DNA of 64,000 nucleotides from UBA830 sp038146925 (GCA_038146925.1 JAYQSP010000011.1:806001-870000), one strand, 5' to 3'. Positions 32,388 through 40,678 are shown, counted from the first letter of the stretch. Notes: generated by a model from the sequence alone, not told the origin. Translations and numbers: made by a program.

Positions 32388-33235
32388 GAATCTGCCGGTA
32401 CAACGAGGACAAGCTGGGTCTCGTCAAAGGCGATCAGTTGATCGACGTGACGCTGGCGCTTGACGTCGTACCGAAGACCGGGTGGCCGAAGCCGCCAGGC
32501 GACGCCATGATCGCCCATCTCGAGGCTATAAAGCCGGAAATCGAGGCCAACCGGAAAATGGGCTACGTGCAGGGCGTCAACAACGTCACTCTTAAGAGTC
32601 CTGTAGCGAATCCGACCAAAATCATCGCGGCGCCGGCCAATTATATGGATCATGTCGCCGAAGCGCGTGAGGATGCGGAAATCAATCTCGGTCGCGATAT
32701 CAAGACCATCGACGATTACGGACTTTTCCTGAAGGCTAACTCGGCACTGGCTGGCGCGGGGGAAGGGATCACCCTGGGGCATACTGACCGGCGCAACGAT
32801 CACGAGATCGAACTGGCCATGATTATTGGCCGGAAGGCCAAGAACGTCTCCGAAGCCGACGCGCTGGGCTACGTTGCCGGGTATGCGATCGGACTCGACA
32901 ATACCGTTCGCGGGATGGAGGATCGGAGCCTTCGAAAGTCCCTCGATTCCTATGCCGTTCTCGGGCCGTGGATGACGACGGCGGACGAAATCGACGATCC
33001 TGACGACCTGGATTTTCGGTTAACGGTAAACGGGGAGGTGCGTCAGGAATCCAATACGAAATTTCTGATATTCAGTTGCCGCAAGCTTATCGAATATGCA
33101 TCCAGATTTTACACGCTCTATCCGGGCGACATCCTTATGACCGGGACGCCGCAGGGCGTAGGACCGCTGGAGCCGGGCGACCGCCTCGAATGCCAGGTCG
33201 ATATCATCGGCAGGATGCAGGTCGACGTTCGGTAG
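32384..33235 (+). CDS. FAH-family hydrolase/isomerase, copy 2 of a flanking pair
   Basis: The ATG at 32384 overlaps the preceding stop and gives 283 residues. The metal site is NDHEIELAMIIGRK (paired Glu) and GLDNTVRG (Asp); the signature GDILMTGTPQGVGPLEPGD follows. It is collinear with the product of 30034-30891 from the first residues to the last, with many identities, so the two are paralogues by duplication. The retained pair may differ in substrate specificity or form a heterodimer. A bidirectional terminator lies 12 bases after its stop. Confidence 0.9.
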   Translation: MRICRYNEDKLGLVKGDQLIDVTLALDVVPKTGWPKPPGDAMIAHLEAIKPEIEANRKMGYVQGVNNVTLKSPVANPTKIIAAPANYMDHVAEAREDAEINLGRDIKTIDDYGLFLKANSALAGAGEGITLGHTDRRNDHEIELAMIIGRKAKNVSEADALGYVAGYAIGLDNTVRGMEDRSLRKSLDSYAVLGPWMTTADEIDDPDDLDFRLTVNGEVRQESNTKFLIFSCRKLIEYASRFYTLYPGDILMTGTPQGVGPLEPGDRLECQVDIIGRMQVDVR

Positions 33236-33246
33236 ATTTTATGTAT

Positions 33247-33276
33247 CAAAAAAGGCGGGTAAAGACCCGCCCTTTT
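33247..33276. terminator. Bidirectional intrinsic terminator
   Basis: GGCGGGT (33254-33260) and ACCCGCC (33265-33271) form a stem with a four-base AAAG loop. It is preceded by six A and followed by four T after one C, so it works for the FAH operon rightward and for the amidohydrolase operon leftward. Confidence 0.85.
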
Positions 33277-33294
33277 CGAACGTATGGCCGGATA

Positions 33295-34515
33295 CTACCG
33301 GTCGAAGTCGAAGACCCGTTTCGCATTCAGGCCGAGGATGTTTTTCTTGGCCTGTTCGTCGAGGAACGGCAGATCCCAGATCACGCTCGGCGCATCGAAA
33401 TCGTAGTGTGGCCAGTCGGATGCATAGAGAAGCTGTTCCTTGGCGTTGATCATCTCGAACGTCAGTTCGACAGCTTTGGGGTGGTCGGTTTCCAGAGGCT
33501 GGCAGGTATAGAACATTTCCCGCATGTATTCGCTGGGTAGCTTCTTGAGCAGCGGCGCTTCTGACGACCGCATCAGGTATGTATGGTCGAGACGCTGCAT
33601 CAGCCAGGGCACCCAGGCAAGTCCGGATTCGATCCAGACCACATCGAGGTTGGGAAACCGTTCGGGCAGGCCGTTCATGACCCAGTTGGTCATATGAACC
33701 ACATTGCACCACACGAACGACAAAGCGTGCATGGACCCGAAGCGGTTGATCTGCATCATGAAAGGATCCTGCCAGTAATAACCGGCGTGAAACCCGATGG
33801 GCAAACCGCGCTCTTCAAGCGCCCGATAGACCTTCATATAGTGATTGTGATGGACGGCTTTGTAGCGGACGGATGTCACCATGAAGCCGACGCACCCGGG
33901 TGCGTCGCCGAACTCCTCGATGGTTTCCAGCGCCGATTCAGGGTCGTTGAACGGCAGGAACATCATGGTCTTCAGCTTGGGATCCTTCTTCAGGATATTC
34001 TCGACCTGCCAGCGGTTGTAGGCCTTGCCGAGAATGGCTTCCATGTCGAATTGCGGATGCATGCCGAGGAAAAGCATCGGTGTCGGGAAAACCACCTGAA
34101 CATCGATCCCCATCGCTTCGTAGGCGCGCTTGGCGAGAACGAGATCTCGGTGGCCGGCTTCCTTCAGCTCGCTCTCGTCGATTTTCTCGCTACGGGCCGC
34201 CTGATGCGGAATCCGTCCGCCCACGTCCTGATACCGCAGTGCCAGATCGCCGTTCAGCCCATAGGGCGGGTTGCCCGACCGGTGAAATACCATCTCCTCA
34301 GCGTTTGCACGCACGACCGGATCATCGATGTAGGTGATGATTTCCTTCCAGGATTCCGTCTCGGTGTGATGCGCATCGATGTCGGCGATGAAGATGTCGT
34401 CGAAATTCCGTTCATCCGCCTGTTTGCGCGCCTTGGCCAGCACATCGCGCGAATCCGTGTAAGTGGTGATTTCCTTTACCGGAATTTCCCTGGTCGGTTC
34501 TATGCCTGTATCCAT
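33295..34515 (-). CDS. Amidohydrolase family 2 (ACMSD-like) metal-dependent hydrolase
   Basis: A 406-residue TIM-barrel protein of the amidohydrolase-2 type. IADIDAHHTETES near residues 42-54 marks the strand-1 metal site, though the usual HxH is present only as AHH; GFHAGYYWQ supplies a barrel His, and ASDWPHYDFDAP near the C-terminus gives the catalytic Asp (the SDxPH pattern of ACMSD and decarboxylases). Members hydrolyse or non-oxidatively decarboxylate aromatic acids such as 5-carboxyvanillate, gamma-resorcylate or aminocarboxymuconate semialdehyde. A Rieske protein and a small unknown protein are encoded upstream in the same operon, consistent with an aromatic substrate. Confidence 0.88.
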   Translation of the reverse strand: MDTGIEPTREIPVKEITTYTDSRDVLAKARKQADERNFDDIFIADIDAHHTETESWKEIITYIDDPVVRANAEEMVFHRSGNPPYGLNGDLALRYQDVGGRIPHQAARSEKIDESELKEAGHRDLVLAKRAYEAMGIDVQVVFPTPMLFLGMHPQFDMEAILGKAYNRWQVENILKKDPKLKTMMFLPFNDPESALETIEEFGDAPGCVGFMVTSVRYKAVHHNHYMKVYRALEERGLPIGFHAGYYWQDPFMMQINRFGSMHALSFVWCNVVHMTNWVMNGLPERFPNLDVVWIESGLAWVPWLMQRLDHTYLMRSSEAPLLKKLPSEYMREMFYTCQPLETDHPKAVELTFEMINAKEQLLYASDWPHYDFDAPSVIWDLPFLDEQAKKNILGLNAKRVFDFDR

Positions 34516-34557
34516 GGTTTCGCTCCTAAATTTCTATATTCGTTTCAATCCAGTCAT

Positions 34558-34875
34558 TCAGTCTTCGTTCCCTCGTGGCCTCTGGAACCACATCGCCAGA
34601 TCGAAGGTAGACAGATTGACGGCTCTGAGCATATCCGAACATGTCATCACGACATCGGTCGCTGTCACCGCTTCCGGCCCGGTGTAGGGTGAGAAGAAGC
34701 GGTCTTCCATTTCTACCTTGTTCGCGAACAGCTTCGTGCCTGCCGTCAGCAGGCGTTGGACCGTTTCATCCGGAATGTTTTCGGTCTCGCCGTCCATCAG
34801 CGCACGCTCCACGATCTCGAGCGCCCGCGTCGCGGCCAGGTTCAGTTCCGAGGCGGCGTCTTCAGACGACGACAT
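34558..34875 (-). CDS. Uncharacterised 105-residue protein between Rieske protein and amidohydrolase
   Basis: The product is acidic and mostly helical, with no signal peptide or membrane segment. Residues 9-50 look like one long helix pair (ELNLAATRALEIVERAL), and the C-terminal VNLSTFDLAMWFQRPRG is hydrophobic-aromatic. I recognise no domain. The gene overlaps the Rieske gene by 14 bases and precedes the amidohydrolase by 42 bases, so it is co-expressed with both. It could be a small subunit or chaperone of that system. Function not assigned. Confidence 0.75.
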   Translation of the reverse strand: MSSSEDAASELNLAATRALEIVERALMDGETENIPDETVQRLLTAGTKLFANKVEMEDRFFSPYTGPEAVTATDVVMTCSDMLRAVNLSTFDLAMWFQRPRGNED

Positions 34876-35230
34876 ACACCTCTCCGTCCTTTACATCGAC
34901 TTTGAACGGGCGAAGGCGAATGTTCTTGCTGCCCGGGTGACGTCCGTCGCGGACATTGTATTCGTAACCGTGCCACGGGCAGACGATATGTACATCCGTT
35001 TCCGAGAATTTTAGGCCATGCGCGGTTTTTTCGGTTTCGTGAATAACTTCTTCAACCTTGTTGATGATCTTGCCCTGACAGGCGGGCCCGCCCTGGTGCA
35101 CGCAGTTATTTTCATAGGCATAGAATTCGCCATCGACATGAAAGACCCCGATTTCCAGGTCGCCCTGCGCGATAATCTTTCTGTCGCGGTCTCCGAACTC
35201 CTCGGTTCGCCCCACGTATATATCCGCCAA
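34862..35230 (-). CDS. Rieske [2Fe-2S] protein with insertion
   Basis: A strong GGAGG lies 7 bases before a TTG at 35230, so I start there (122 residues); the open frame to 35293 adds 21 residues without a site. The cluster ligands are Cys43-Val-His45 and Cys84-Pro-Trp-His87. The 38 residues between the two boxes are longer than in dioxygenase ferredoxins (about 16) and include KVEEVIHETEK. The protein has no membrane anchor and no catalytic domain. It probably supplies electrons to an oxygenase encoded elsewhere, or acts with the downstream amidohydrolase. No oxygenase large subunit is in this operon. Confidence 0.88.
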   Translation of the reverse strand: MADIYVGRTEEFGDRDRKIIAQGDLEIGVFHVDGEFYAYENNCVHQGGPACQGKIINKVEEVIHETEKTAHGLKFSETDVHIVCPWHGYEYNVRDGRHPGSKNIRLRPFKVDVKDGEVYVVV

Positions 35231-35296
35231 TGTTCGTCCTCCACGATAACTTGTTGATTTTATGTGTCTAACTTTGGGGCATTCCCCGTTCACACC

Positions 35297-35313
35297 ATTT
35301 TACTGGATAAAAT
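35297..35313. repeat. AT-rich inverted repeat upstream of the Rieske operon
   Basis: ATTTTA (35297-35302) and TAAAAT (35308-35313) form a 6-base inverted repeat with a 5-base spacer, 67 bases upstream of the TTG start in an AT-rich stretch. It could be an operator or a promoter component of the leftward operon. The stretch 35231-35463 contains nothing else that I recognise. Confidence 0.3.
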
Positions 35314-35463
35314 CATACACACCAATGCAATCTGGGCATCGGACGGATGCATCGTCCGGGAGGCATTATTGTGCCTGACTTGTTCCGGTTGGCGACGAAG
35401 CCGGCTTTGGTATAGATTACCGCCGTTTTTAAGTAGTTCTGTTGAATATGTTGAGCTGACGAC

Positions 35464-35673
35464 ATGTCGAAGAACCGCAGTCTGGGCGTTGTTCTGATCA
35501 TTCTGGGCATTCTGGTGAACAATTAGGCCCATATGACCGATTTGGTCGGGAATTCACACGATGGCCTGATTTACATGGGGTGGCGCGGGATCGTAGCGGC
35601 CATTCTGGGCCTTTTGGCAGTCGCGCTAGGTGTGATATCTCTATTGCGGGCCACGGATAAATCGTCTTCGTAA
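35464..35673 (+). pseudogene. Small two-helix membrane protein interrupted by an in-frame TAG
   Basis: An ATG at 35464 opens a frame of 20 codons, MSKNRSLGVVLIILGILVNN in two parts, then TAG at 35524-35526. The same frame continues without further stops to TAA at 35671, including an internal ATG at 35533. The continuation contains LIYMGWRGIVAAILGLLAVA, a second hydrophobic helix. The two parts together give a 69-codon protein with two membrane segments, the kind of small DUF-like membrane protein seen in this class. CAG (Gln) to TAG is one base away. Two separate tiny proteins or stop-codon readthrough are alternatives. No strong ribosome site is seen, only GAG 9 bases before the ATG. Confidence 0.5.
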
Positions 35674-35776
35674 TAAAATATCCAGGCATTAACAGGACCG
35701 TTAGTTTCGATTAGTAAATTCCCAGTATATTAAGCATATCAAGCGTCTGAACTTACGAGGGGGGCGGCCGGGACGA

Positions 35777-37117
35777 ATGCCCAGGTTGCGCGATACGGCT
35801 AACGATCCGGCGGCTCTGCACCGGAGAATCTCGAAATCGACTCGGCGGCGGCCGGTCACGGACCGGCAACTCATTCTGCGCTCCAAGGGGCGGATCCGCT
35901 ATATTCAGGTTCCCGCTTTCCTGCAGGTGTGCGGGATTATATTGACGGGTGCGTTTGCGGCTTGGGTGGCTCATTCCAGCTACACCTACGTCGCACACGA
36001 AAAAATTATTTCCGCAAAGGATGCGGCGATCGAGGCCCGAGAAAGGGCCAACCGGTCGATGCGGCTGGAACTCTCTGAAGCGCGTCGAAGCTTCGCCGAA
36101 GCGACGGTTTCCCTCGAACAGAATCACAAAGGACTCGTATCGCTTATTGGCCAGAACCAGGCGCTGAAAGGTAACCTGGAATCGTTACGGGTCGAATTGG
36201 CGCGCATCGGCAGCGAAAAGAAAAAGACAGAAGCTCAGAAACGGAGATACCGGGAGCAGGCGGAAGTCCTGGCCGGGCGGCTGAACGATACGGAGGAGAA
36301 AAATCAGGCGCTTGCCGCCGAATTGAAAAATACCGGATCCCAACTCGCCGATGCGCTGGCTGACAAAAGCAATGCGCGCAAGAACGGCGTGCGTATGAGC
36401 AATCGTGTATCCGAGCTTGAAAACCGGCTTGCTTCGTTGAAGGAGGCGCAGTCGGAATTGCTCGAACGTGTCGCCGATGTGTCTGGCTCGGAAATAAACA
36501 GGCTGCGGACCATCCTGGCGTCCACCGGAGTCAAGGTGGACGATTTGCTCAAGGCGCAAGGCGGTGCCGCGTTCGCACAGGGCGGGCCGTTCGAACCTGC
36601 GAAGAATGGTAAAGACGACGGTGTGGAGGAAAGCTTCGATGTGGCGCTTTCCACCGCCGGAGTCCGCCTGGACAGGCTGGAAGCGTTGCAGAAACTGATG
36701 CGGAACCTGCCGCTGGCGGCGCCGCTCGACTATTTCTACGTATCGAGCAAATACGGTCGCCGCAAGGATCCGATAAACGGCAGCTACGCCATGCATCGTG
36801 GCGTCGATTTCGGCGCTAAACACCGAGCTGTCGTTATGGCTACCGCGCCGGGCAAAGTCATTTACGCGGGCTGGAAGGGAAAGTTCGGCCGGTTCGTCGC
36901 GATCGATCATGGTAACGGAATTATCACCCGGTATGGCCATTTACGCCGAATCTATGTCAAACTCGGTGAGAAAGTGGAATTTCGGACAAAGATCGGTCAG
37001 ATGGGCAGCTCGGGCAGGAGTACCGGTGTTCATCTGCATTATGAGATCCACGTGAACAAACGAAGCGTTGACCCACTCAAATTCATGAAAGCGGGAAAAA
37101 ATGTTTTCAAAGGATAA
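35777..37117 (+). CDS. M23 family metallopeptidase (LytM-type) with membrane anchor and coiled coil
   Basis: The 446-residue protein has a single N-terminal membrane helix (about residues 45-65), a long coiled coil from about 75 to 245, and a C-terminal M23 peptidase domain. The zinc motif HxxxD is in HRGVDFGAK and HxH is in GVHLHYEIHVN; both are complete, so it should be an active endopeptidase. Such enzymes cut peptidoglycan peptides in the periplasm. The stop overlaps the bactofilin start, the common M23-bactofilin pairing in which the cytoskeletal bactofilin positions the peptidase. The start at 35777 is weak in signal; a later Met is possible. Confidence 0.9.
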   Translation: MPRLRDTANDPAALHRRISKSTRRRPVTDRQLILRSKGRIRYIQVPAFLQVCGIILTGAFAAWVAHSSYTYVAHEKIISAKDAAIEARERANRSMRLELSEARRSFAEATVSLEQNHKGLVSLIGQNQALKGNLESLRVELARIGSEKKKTEAQKRRYREQAEVLAGRLNDTEEKNQALAAELKNTGSQLADALADKSNARKNGVRMSNRVSELENRLASLKEAQSELLERVADVSGSEINRLRTILASTGVKVDDLLKAQGGAAFAQGGPFEPAKNGKDDGVEESFDVALSTAGVRLDRLEALQKLMRNLPLAAPLDYFYVSSKYGRRKDPINGSYAMHRGVDFGAKHRAVVMATAPGKVIYAGWKGKFGRFVAIDHGNGIITRYGHLRRIYVKLGEKVEFRTKIGQMGSSGRSTGVHLHYEIHVNKRSVDPLKFMKAGKNVFKG

Positions 37118-37514
37118 AGAAGGCGGCGAGCGCCGCGCGCCCGGGGCACCGTCCCTGTTGAGCGCCGGCATGCAGGTTACCGGCGATATCGTCAGCGACG
37201 GAGAGTTTCAGATCGACGGCACGTTGTCCGGCGATATCCGCTGCGCCCGTCTGACTGTGGGAGAAAGCGGGAAGATCAACGGATCCGTCGTCGCCGACGA
37301 ATGCCTGATCCACGGCGAAGTCGTTGGGCAGATCAAATCGGAGTCCGTTACCCTGTCGCGCTCTTCGCGGGTGGAAGGCGATGTCCTTCACGATATGCTG
37401 GCGATTGAACCCGGCGCGCGTCTGGACGGTCACTGCCGGCGCATCGACAAGGTCGAGGCCGACGACCCGAAGCTAGATCTCGTCGTCACCGACGTGGACC
37501 GCAACTCTTTCTAA
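37101..37514 (+). CDS. Bactofilin (polymer-forming cytoskeletal protein)
   Basis: A 137-residue bactofilin with a short disordered N-terminus and a central right-handed beta-helix built from repeats such as SDGEFQIDGTLSGDI, AGESGKINGSVVAD-like turns and SSRVEGDV. The N-terminus MFSKDKEGGERR is a typical membrane-binding or unstructured tail. Bactofilins form filaments without nucleotide and recruit cell-wall enzymes. It overlaps the M23 peptidase gene by 17 bases and converges with a broken threonine dehydratase gene with a 4-base overlap. Confidence 0.92.
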   Translation: MFSKDKEGGERRAPGAPSLLSAGMQVTGDIVSDGEFQIDGTLSGDIRCARLTVGESGKINGSVVADECLIHGEVVGQIKSESVTLSRSSRVEGDVLHDMLAIEPGARLDGHCRRIDKVEADDPKLDLVVTDVDRNSF

Positions 37515-38382
37515 CCGGTTAGGATATCGGCGAATAGTGTTCGGTCGATATTGCCGCCCGACATCACGACACAGATATTTTTAGCCGATCCGGCAAGCTT
37601 ACCTGACAACACGGCGGCAAGTCCGACGGCGCCGCCCGGTTCCACCACGACACGTGCATCGAGAAACGCGGCGCGTACCGCCGCTTTGACGTCGTCCTCG
37701 GTCACGGCAACTCCGCCCGACAGGGTTCGGCGCATGATCTCGAAGGTCAGTTTCCCGGGGGTTGGAACCAGCAGTGCATCGCAGATCGACGCAGACCCCG
37801 GGGAATTGGCAAGACGCTTGCCGGCTGCCAGGGAACGGGCCGTATCGTCGAAGTGCTCGGGTTCGGCAGCCAGCACGTTTACATGCGGTGCGGCGTTTTT
37901 CACCGCGATGGCACAACCGGCAATCAGTCCGCCGCCTGAACAGGGAACCAGAAACGTGTCCGGGACGGCGCCGATCTCTTCCATCTGCTGCATCGCTTCC
38001 AGCCCGACCGCCCCCTGACCCGCGATAACGGCCGTATGATCGTAGGGAGGCACAATGACGGCGCCTGTGCGATCTGAGATGTCTGCGGAAATCGCTTCCC
38101 GGTCTTCGCTGTTTCGGTCGTACAGAACGACCTCCGCGCCCAGTGCCCTGGTAATTTCGACCTTCACGTCCGGCGCGTCTTTTGGCATCACGATGGTCGC
38201 GTTCGTTCCGCGCCGACGGGCTGGAACATCTCGCATTTCAGAAATACGCGGGCGCCGGCCCGGTCGTTGAGACGTTCGGATTCAAGGAGGGGTGTTCGGA
38301 CCGCGATTCCAGCCAGGCGTTCGGCAGCAGCGCGGATATCTCCGATATCCGGCAGTGCGTCAGTGCCGCCCAAGAAAATCAT
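37511..38382 (-). pseudogene. Threonine/serine dehydratase with internal deletion
   Basis: The N-terminal part reads DIRAAAERLAGIAVRTPLLE and VFLKCEMFQPVG, the start of a PLP-dependent threonine dehydratase. The frame then breaks. The rest, from TNATIVMPKDAPDVKVE through CSGGGLIAGCA to the stop at 37511, is the correct C-terminal two-thirds in another frame. About 40 residues, including the SFKFRGA lysine that holds PLP and the SSGNHAQG substrate loop, are absent; the junction is near 38203-38214. The true start is uncertain; I use Met 38382, which overlaps the neighbouring hydrolase end. The product cannot bind PLP covalently, so this is a dead gene. Confidence 0.88.
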
Positions 38383-39211
38383 CCAGCGCGGCGCGCGATT
38401 CCGGCTCCGCGAGTGTCGGGACATGCCCGGCACGTGGAATTTCGACGGCCACCAGATCCGGTTTTACCGTCTGCATTTCGGCAAAACAGGCCGGTGAGAG
38501 GATATCAGATTCCGCACCCCGCAATACGAGTGCGGGAATGTCCGCCAGCGCTCGGAAAAGCGGCCACATATCCGGAATTTCATAGTCGGAAGCCAGCAGG
38601 GGCTTTGCGATGTTGACGTCCCAATCGAACCGCAGCTTCCCGTCGTCGCATCGCCGGAACGTGTTTTCCGCCATTCTCAGCCAGATGCCTTCGTCCTGAA
38701 ACGTCAGATTGGGCAGCATCCTTTTAATCGTAACGACAGCGGCATCCCAGTCGTCATGGGGCCGGTCTTCTTTGATGTAGTCGATGATGAAGTCGAGGCC
38801 TTCCGTTTCCACTACAGGGCCCACGTCGTTCATAACCACGGCGGCCAGCGCGGTCGGCATCGCGGCGGCCATGCCCATCCCGAGAATACCACCCAGAGAC
38901 GTGCCGACGACGACGACGCGGTGCACGTTCAGCGCGGCTAGAATATCCTGGATATCGCGGATGTAGGTGCGGGGGTCGTAATTGGACCAGTTCGCATCGT
39001 ATTGCGACTGGCCGCGACCACGGTAGTCCGGGCAGATCACCCGCCGACCGTCGCTGCTGTAGCGTTCGGCAAGTGACTCGAAATCCTTTGAATTGCGGGT
39101 CAGTCCGCCGAGGCAGAAAAGCGGAACACGTGGATCCAGCGGATTGCCGTAGTCACGTAGATACAGCGACAGATTGTCGAAGCTGGTAATTCTTCGTTCC
39201 AGGAAAGGCAT
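38360..39211 (-). CDS. Alpha/beta hydrolase
   Basis: A 283-residue alpha/beta hydrolase with the nucleophile elbow GTSLGGILG (Ser near residue 104), the oxyanion segment CLGGLTRNSKDFESL and the C-terminal His in RAGHVPTLAEPES. It resembles 3-oxoadipate enol-lactonase and 2-hydroxymuconic-semialdehyde hydrolase relatives, but the family is too broad for a substrate. The gene overlaps the 5' end of the broken threonine dehydratase by 23 bases. It is followed upstream by the haloacid dehalogenase after 10 bases, so the two likely share a message. Confidence 0.88.
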   Translation of the reverse strand: MPFLERRITSFDNLSLYLRDYGNPLDPRVPLFCLGGLTRNSKDFESLAERYSSDGRRVICPDYRGRGQSQYDANWSNYDPRTYIRDIQDILAALNVHRVVVVGTSLGGILGMGMAAAMPTALAAVVMNDVGPVVETEGLDFIIDYIKEDRPHDDWDAAVVTIKRMLPNLTFQDEGIWLRMAENTFRRCDDGKLRFDWDVNIAKPLLASDYEIPDMWPLFRALADIPALVLRGAESDILSPACFAEMQTVKPDLVAVEIPRAGHVPTLAEPESRAALDDFLGRH

Positions 39212-39221
39212 CGTGTCGGTC

Positions 39222-39908
39222 TTAAAGGCTCAGGAGGTCTGGCAGATCGGACAGGGTTTTTATTTCGGCATGCGGTCCCGCGGGGAGATTCTCCCGCGGT
39301 TGGTCGAAACGGTTCACCCAGGCGACGACGAATCCGAACGCAGCCGCGCCATGCGCATCCCAGCCGTTCGACGACTGAAAGGATATGTGGTTGGCGGCGA
39401 CTTTCAGCTCGTCAACCGCTATCTGGTAGGTCGAAGGGTGAGGCTTGAAAATGCCCACTTTCTCGATCGACAGAACGCCGTCCAGCAGTGAATAGATATT
39501 TGCGCTTTTTGCTGCTGCGATCAGCATCGACGGTTCGCCGTTCGACAGAATTGCCGTTTTCATGCCGCTGTCCTTCAATTGCGTCAGGACATCGATCACT
39601 TCCGGATAGGCGTCGAGCTGCAGATAAAGCTCCATAAGCTTTGCCCGCAGACCGTCGTTTTCCATGCCCAGCGCGCGCATGGAATAATCGAGCGCCTCCC
39701 CTGTGACTTGCCAGAAATCCTCGTGCCGTCCCATCAGACTGCGCAACCAGGTGTACTGCAGCTGTTTGTGCCGCCACATTTCGGATAGCGCATCGGCTTT
39801 TTCGCCAAGTTCGTCCTTCATTCGTGCCGCTGCCGAATGGACGTCGAACAATGTGCCGTAGGCGTCGAAAACGCAGGCTTCCACTTCGCCAAAACTGGGG
39901 TCGGACAT
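39222..39908 (-). CDS. Type II haloacid dehalogenase (L-2-haloacid dehalogenase)
   Basis: Start at Met 39908 (228 residues); a longer frame is non-conserved. HAD motif I is FDAYGTLFDVHSAA with nucleophile Asp; SNGEPSML carries the Ser/Asn; GIFKPHPSTYQ the Lys; and SSNGWDAHGAAAFGF matches the Ser-Ser-Asn-x-Trp-Asp motif that separates dehalogenases from phosphatases. The enzyme hydrolyses 2-haloalkanoic acids to hydroxy acids by an Asp ester. It precedes the alpha/beta hydrolase with a 10-base gap. Confidence 0.9.
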   Translation of the reverse strand: MSDPSFGEVEACVFDAYGTLFDVHSAAARMKDELGEKADALSEMWRHKQLQYTWLRSLMGRHEDFWQVTGEALDYSMRALGMENDGLRAKLMELYLQLDAYPEVIDVLTQLKDSGMKTAILSNGEPSMLIAAAKSANIYSLLDGVLSIEKVGIFKPHPSTYQIAVDELKVAANHISFQSSNGWDAHGAAAFGFVVAWVNRFDQPRENLPAGPHAEIKTLSDLPDLLSL

Positions 39909-39969
39909 CGTATTCTCCTGTTCCGCGTAACCTATCCATGCGAAGCGGGGGGGGCAATGGGGCGAAGCG

Positions 39970-40678
39970 CTATCTCTGCAGGTCGCGGACGATTCCTTCG
40001 GCAAGCTGAGCTTCGCCAAGCCGTATGCGGTATACCTGAATGTTTTCCATCACCCGTTGCACGTAGTTGCGCGTCTCGCGATAGGGTATGGATTCGATCC
40101 AGTCGATCACATCGACATCCGCCTCACGGGGGTCCCCGTTCTCGCGAACCCACCGTTTAGCGGCGCCGGATATCGTCGCCCTGTTTCCGCCCGAAACTGC
40201 CGGTCCGCCACGTTGATTTGACCAGCGCCGCCGCTTTTGATTCCCGCCCGCCGGCGAGCAACGCCTCTATATGTCGAACACGGCCTTCGGTGGTCAGTGG
40301 AGGCTGGACTGCGAACCAGTCGCGAACCCGATGTGCCGGAATGCGTGAATCCATTGCCCTTTCGGCGTTGCGCCGCAGCGATTTGATGCCGGGCCAATCC
40401 GGGTTGGCGTTTATGAAACGGGCTATATCTTCGAAACGATGGGTGCTGTCCCGCCGCGTCATGTGCATCCAGCGGATGACTTTGGCCGGCAGTTTATCGC
40501 GGGCTTGCGATGCGGTGCTGTGCGCTGCAGCCCAGCGGCCCCCGTCGGCCGCAGCGAAGGCACGTTCATATAATCGCTGGTCCGATTTGGACAGCTGTGC
40601 CGACGCATCCGCCCATGCCGCGCCTGGCGTGACAAGCGCCACGGTCATCAGGACGAGCAGACGTTTCAGTGGTTTCAT
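39970..40678 (-). pseudogene. Soluble lytic murein transglycosylase lacking its catalytic domain
   Basis: From Met 40678 a signal peptide MKPLKRLLVLMTVALV is followed by about 150 residues of the Slt70 helical N-terminus (FEDIARFINANPDWPGIKSL; WFAVQPPLTTEGRVRHIEAL). After GSFGRKQ the frame runs into a stop at 40157. In another frame the C-terminal end of the same family follows (KRWVRENGDPREADVDVIDW, then PYRETRNYVQRVMENIQVYR) to the stop at 39970. Roughly 400 residues, including the whole lysozyme-like domain, are missing; the break lies near 40150-40175. Full-length relatives are about 650 residues. The divergent slt-dapA-smpB arrangement is standard in alphaproteobacteria, so this is a once-functional local gene. 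Confidence 0.88.
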
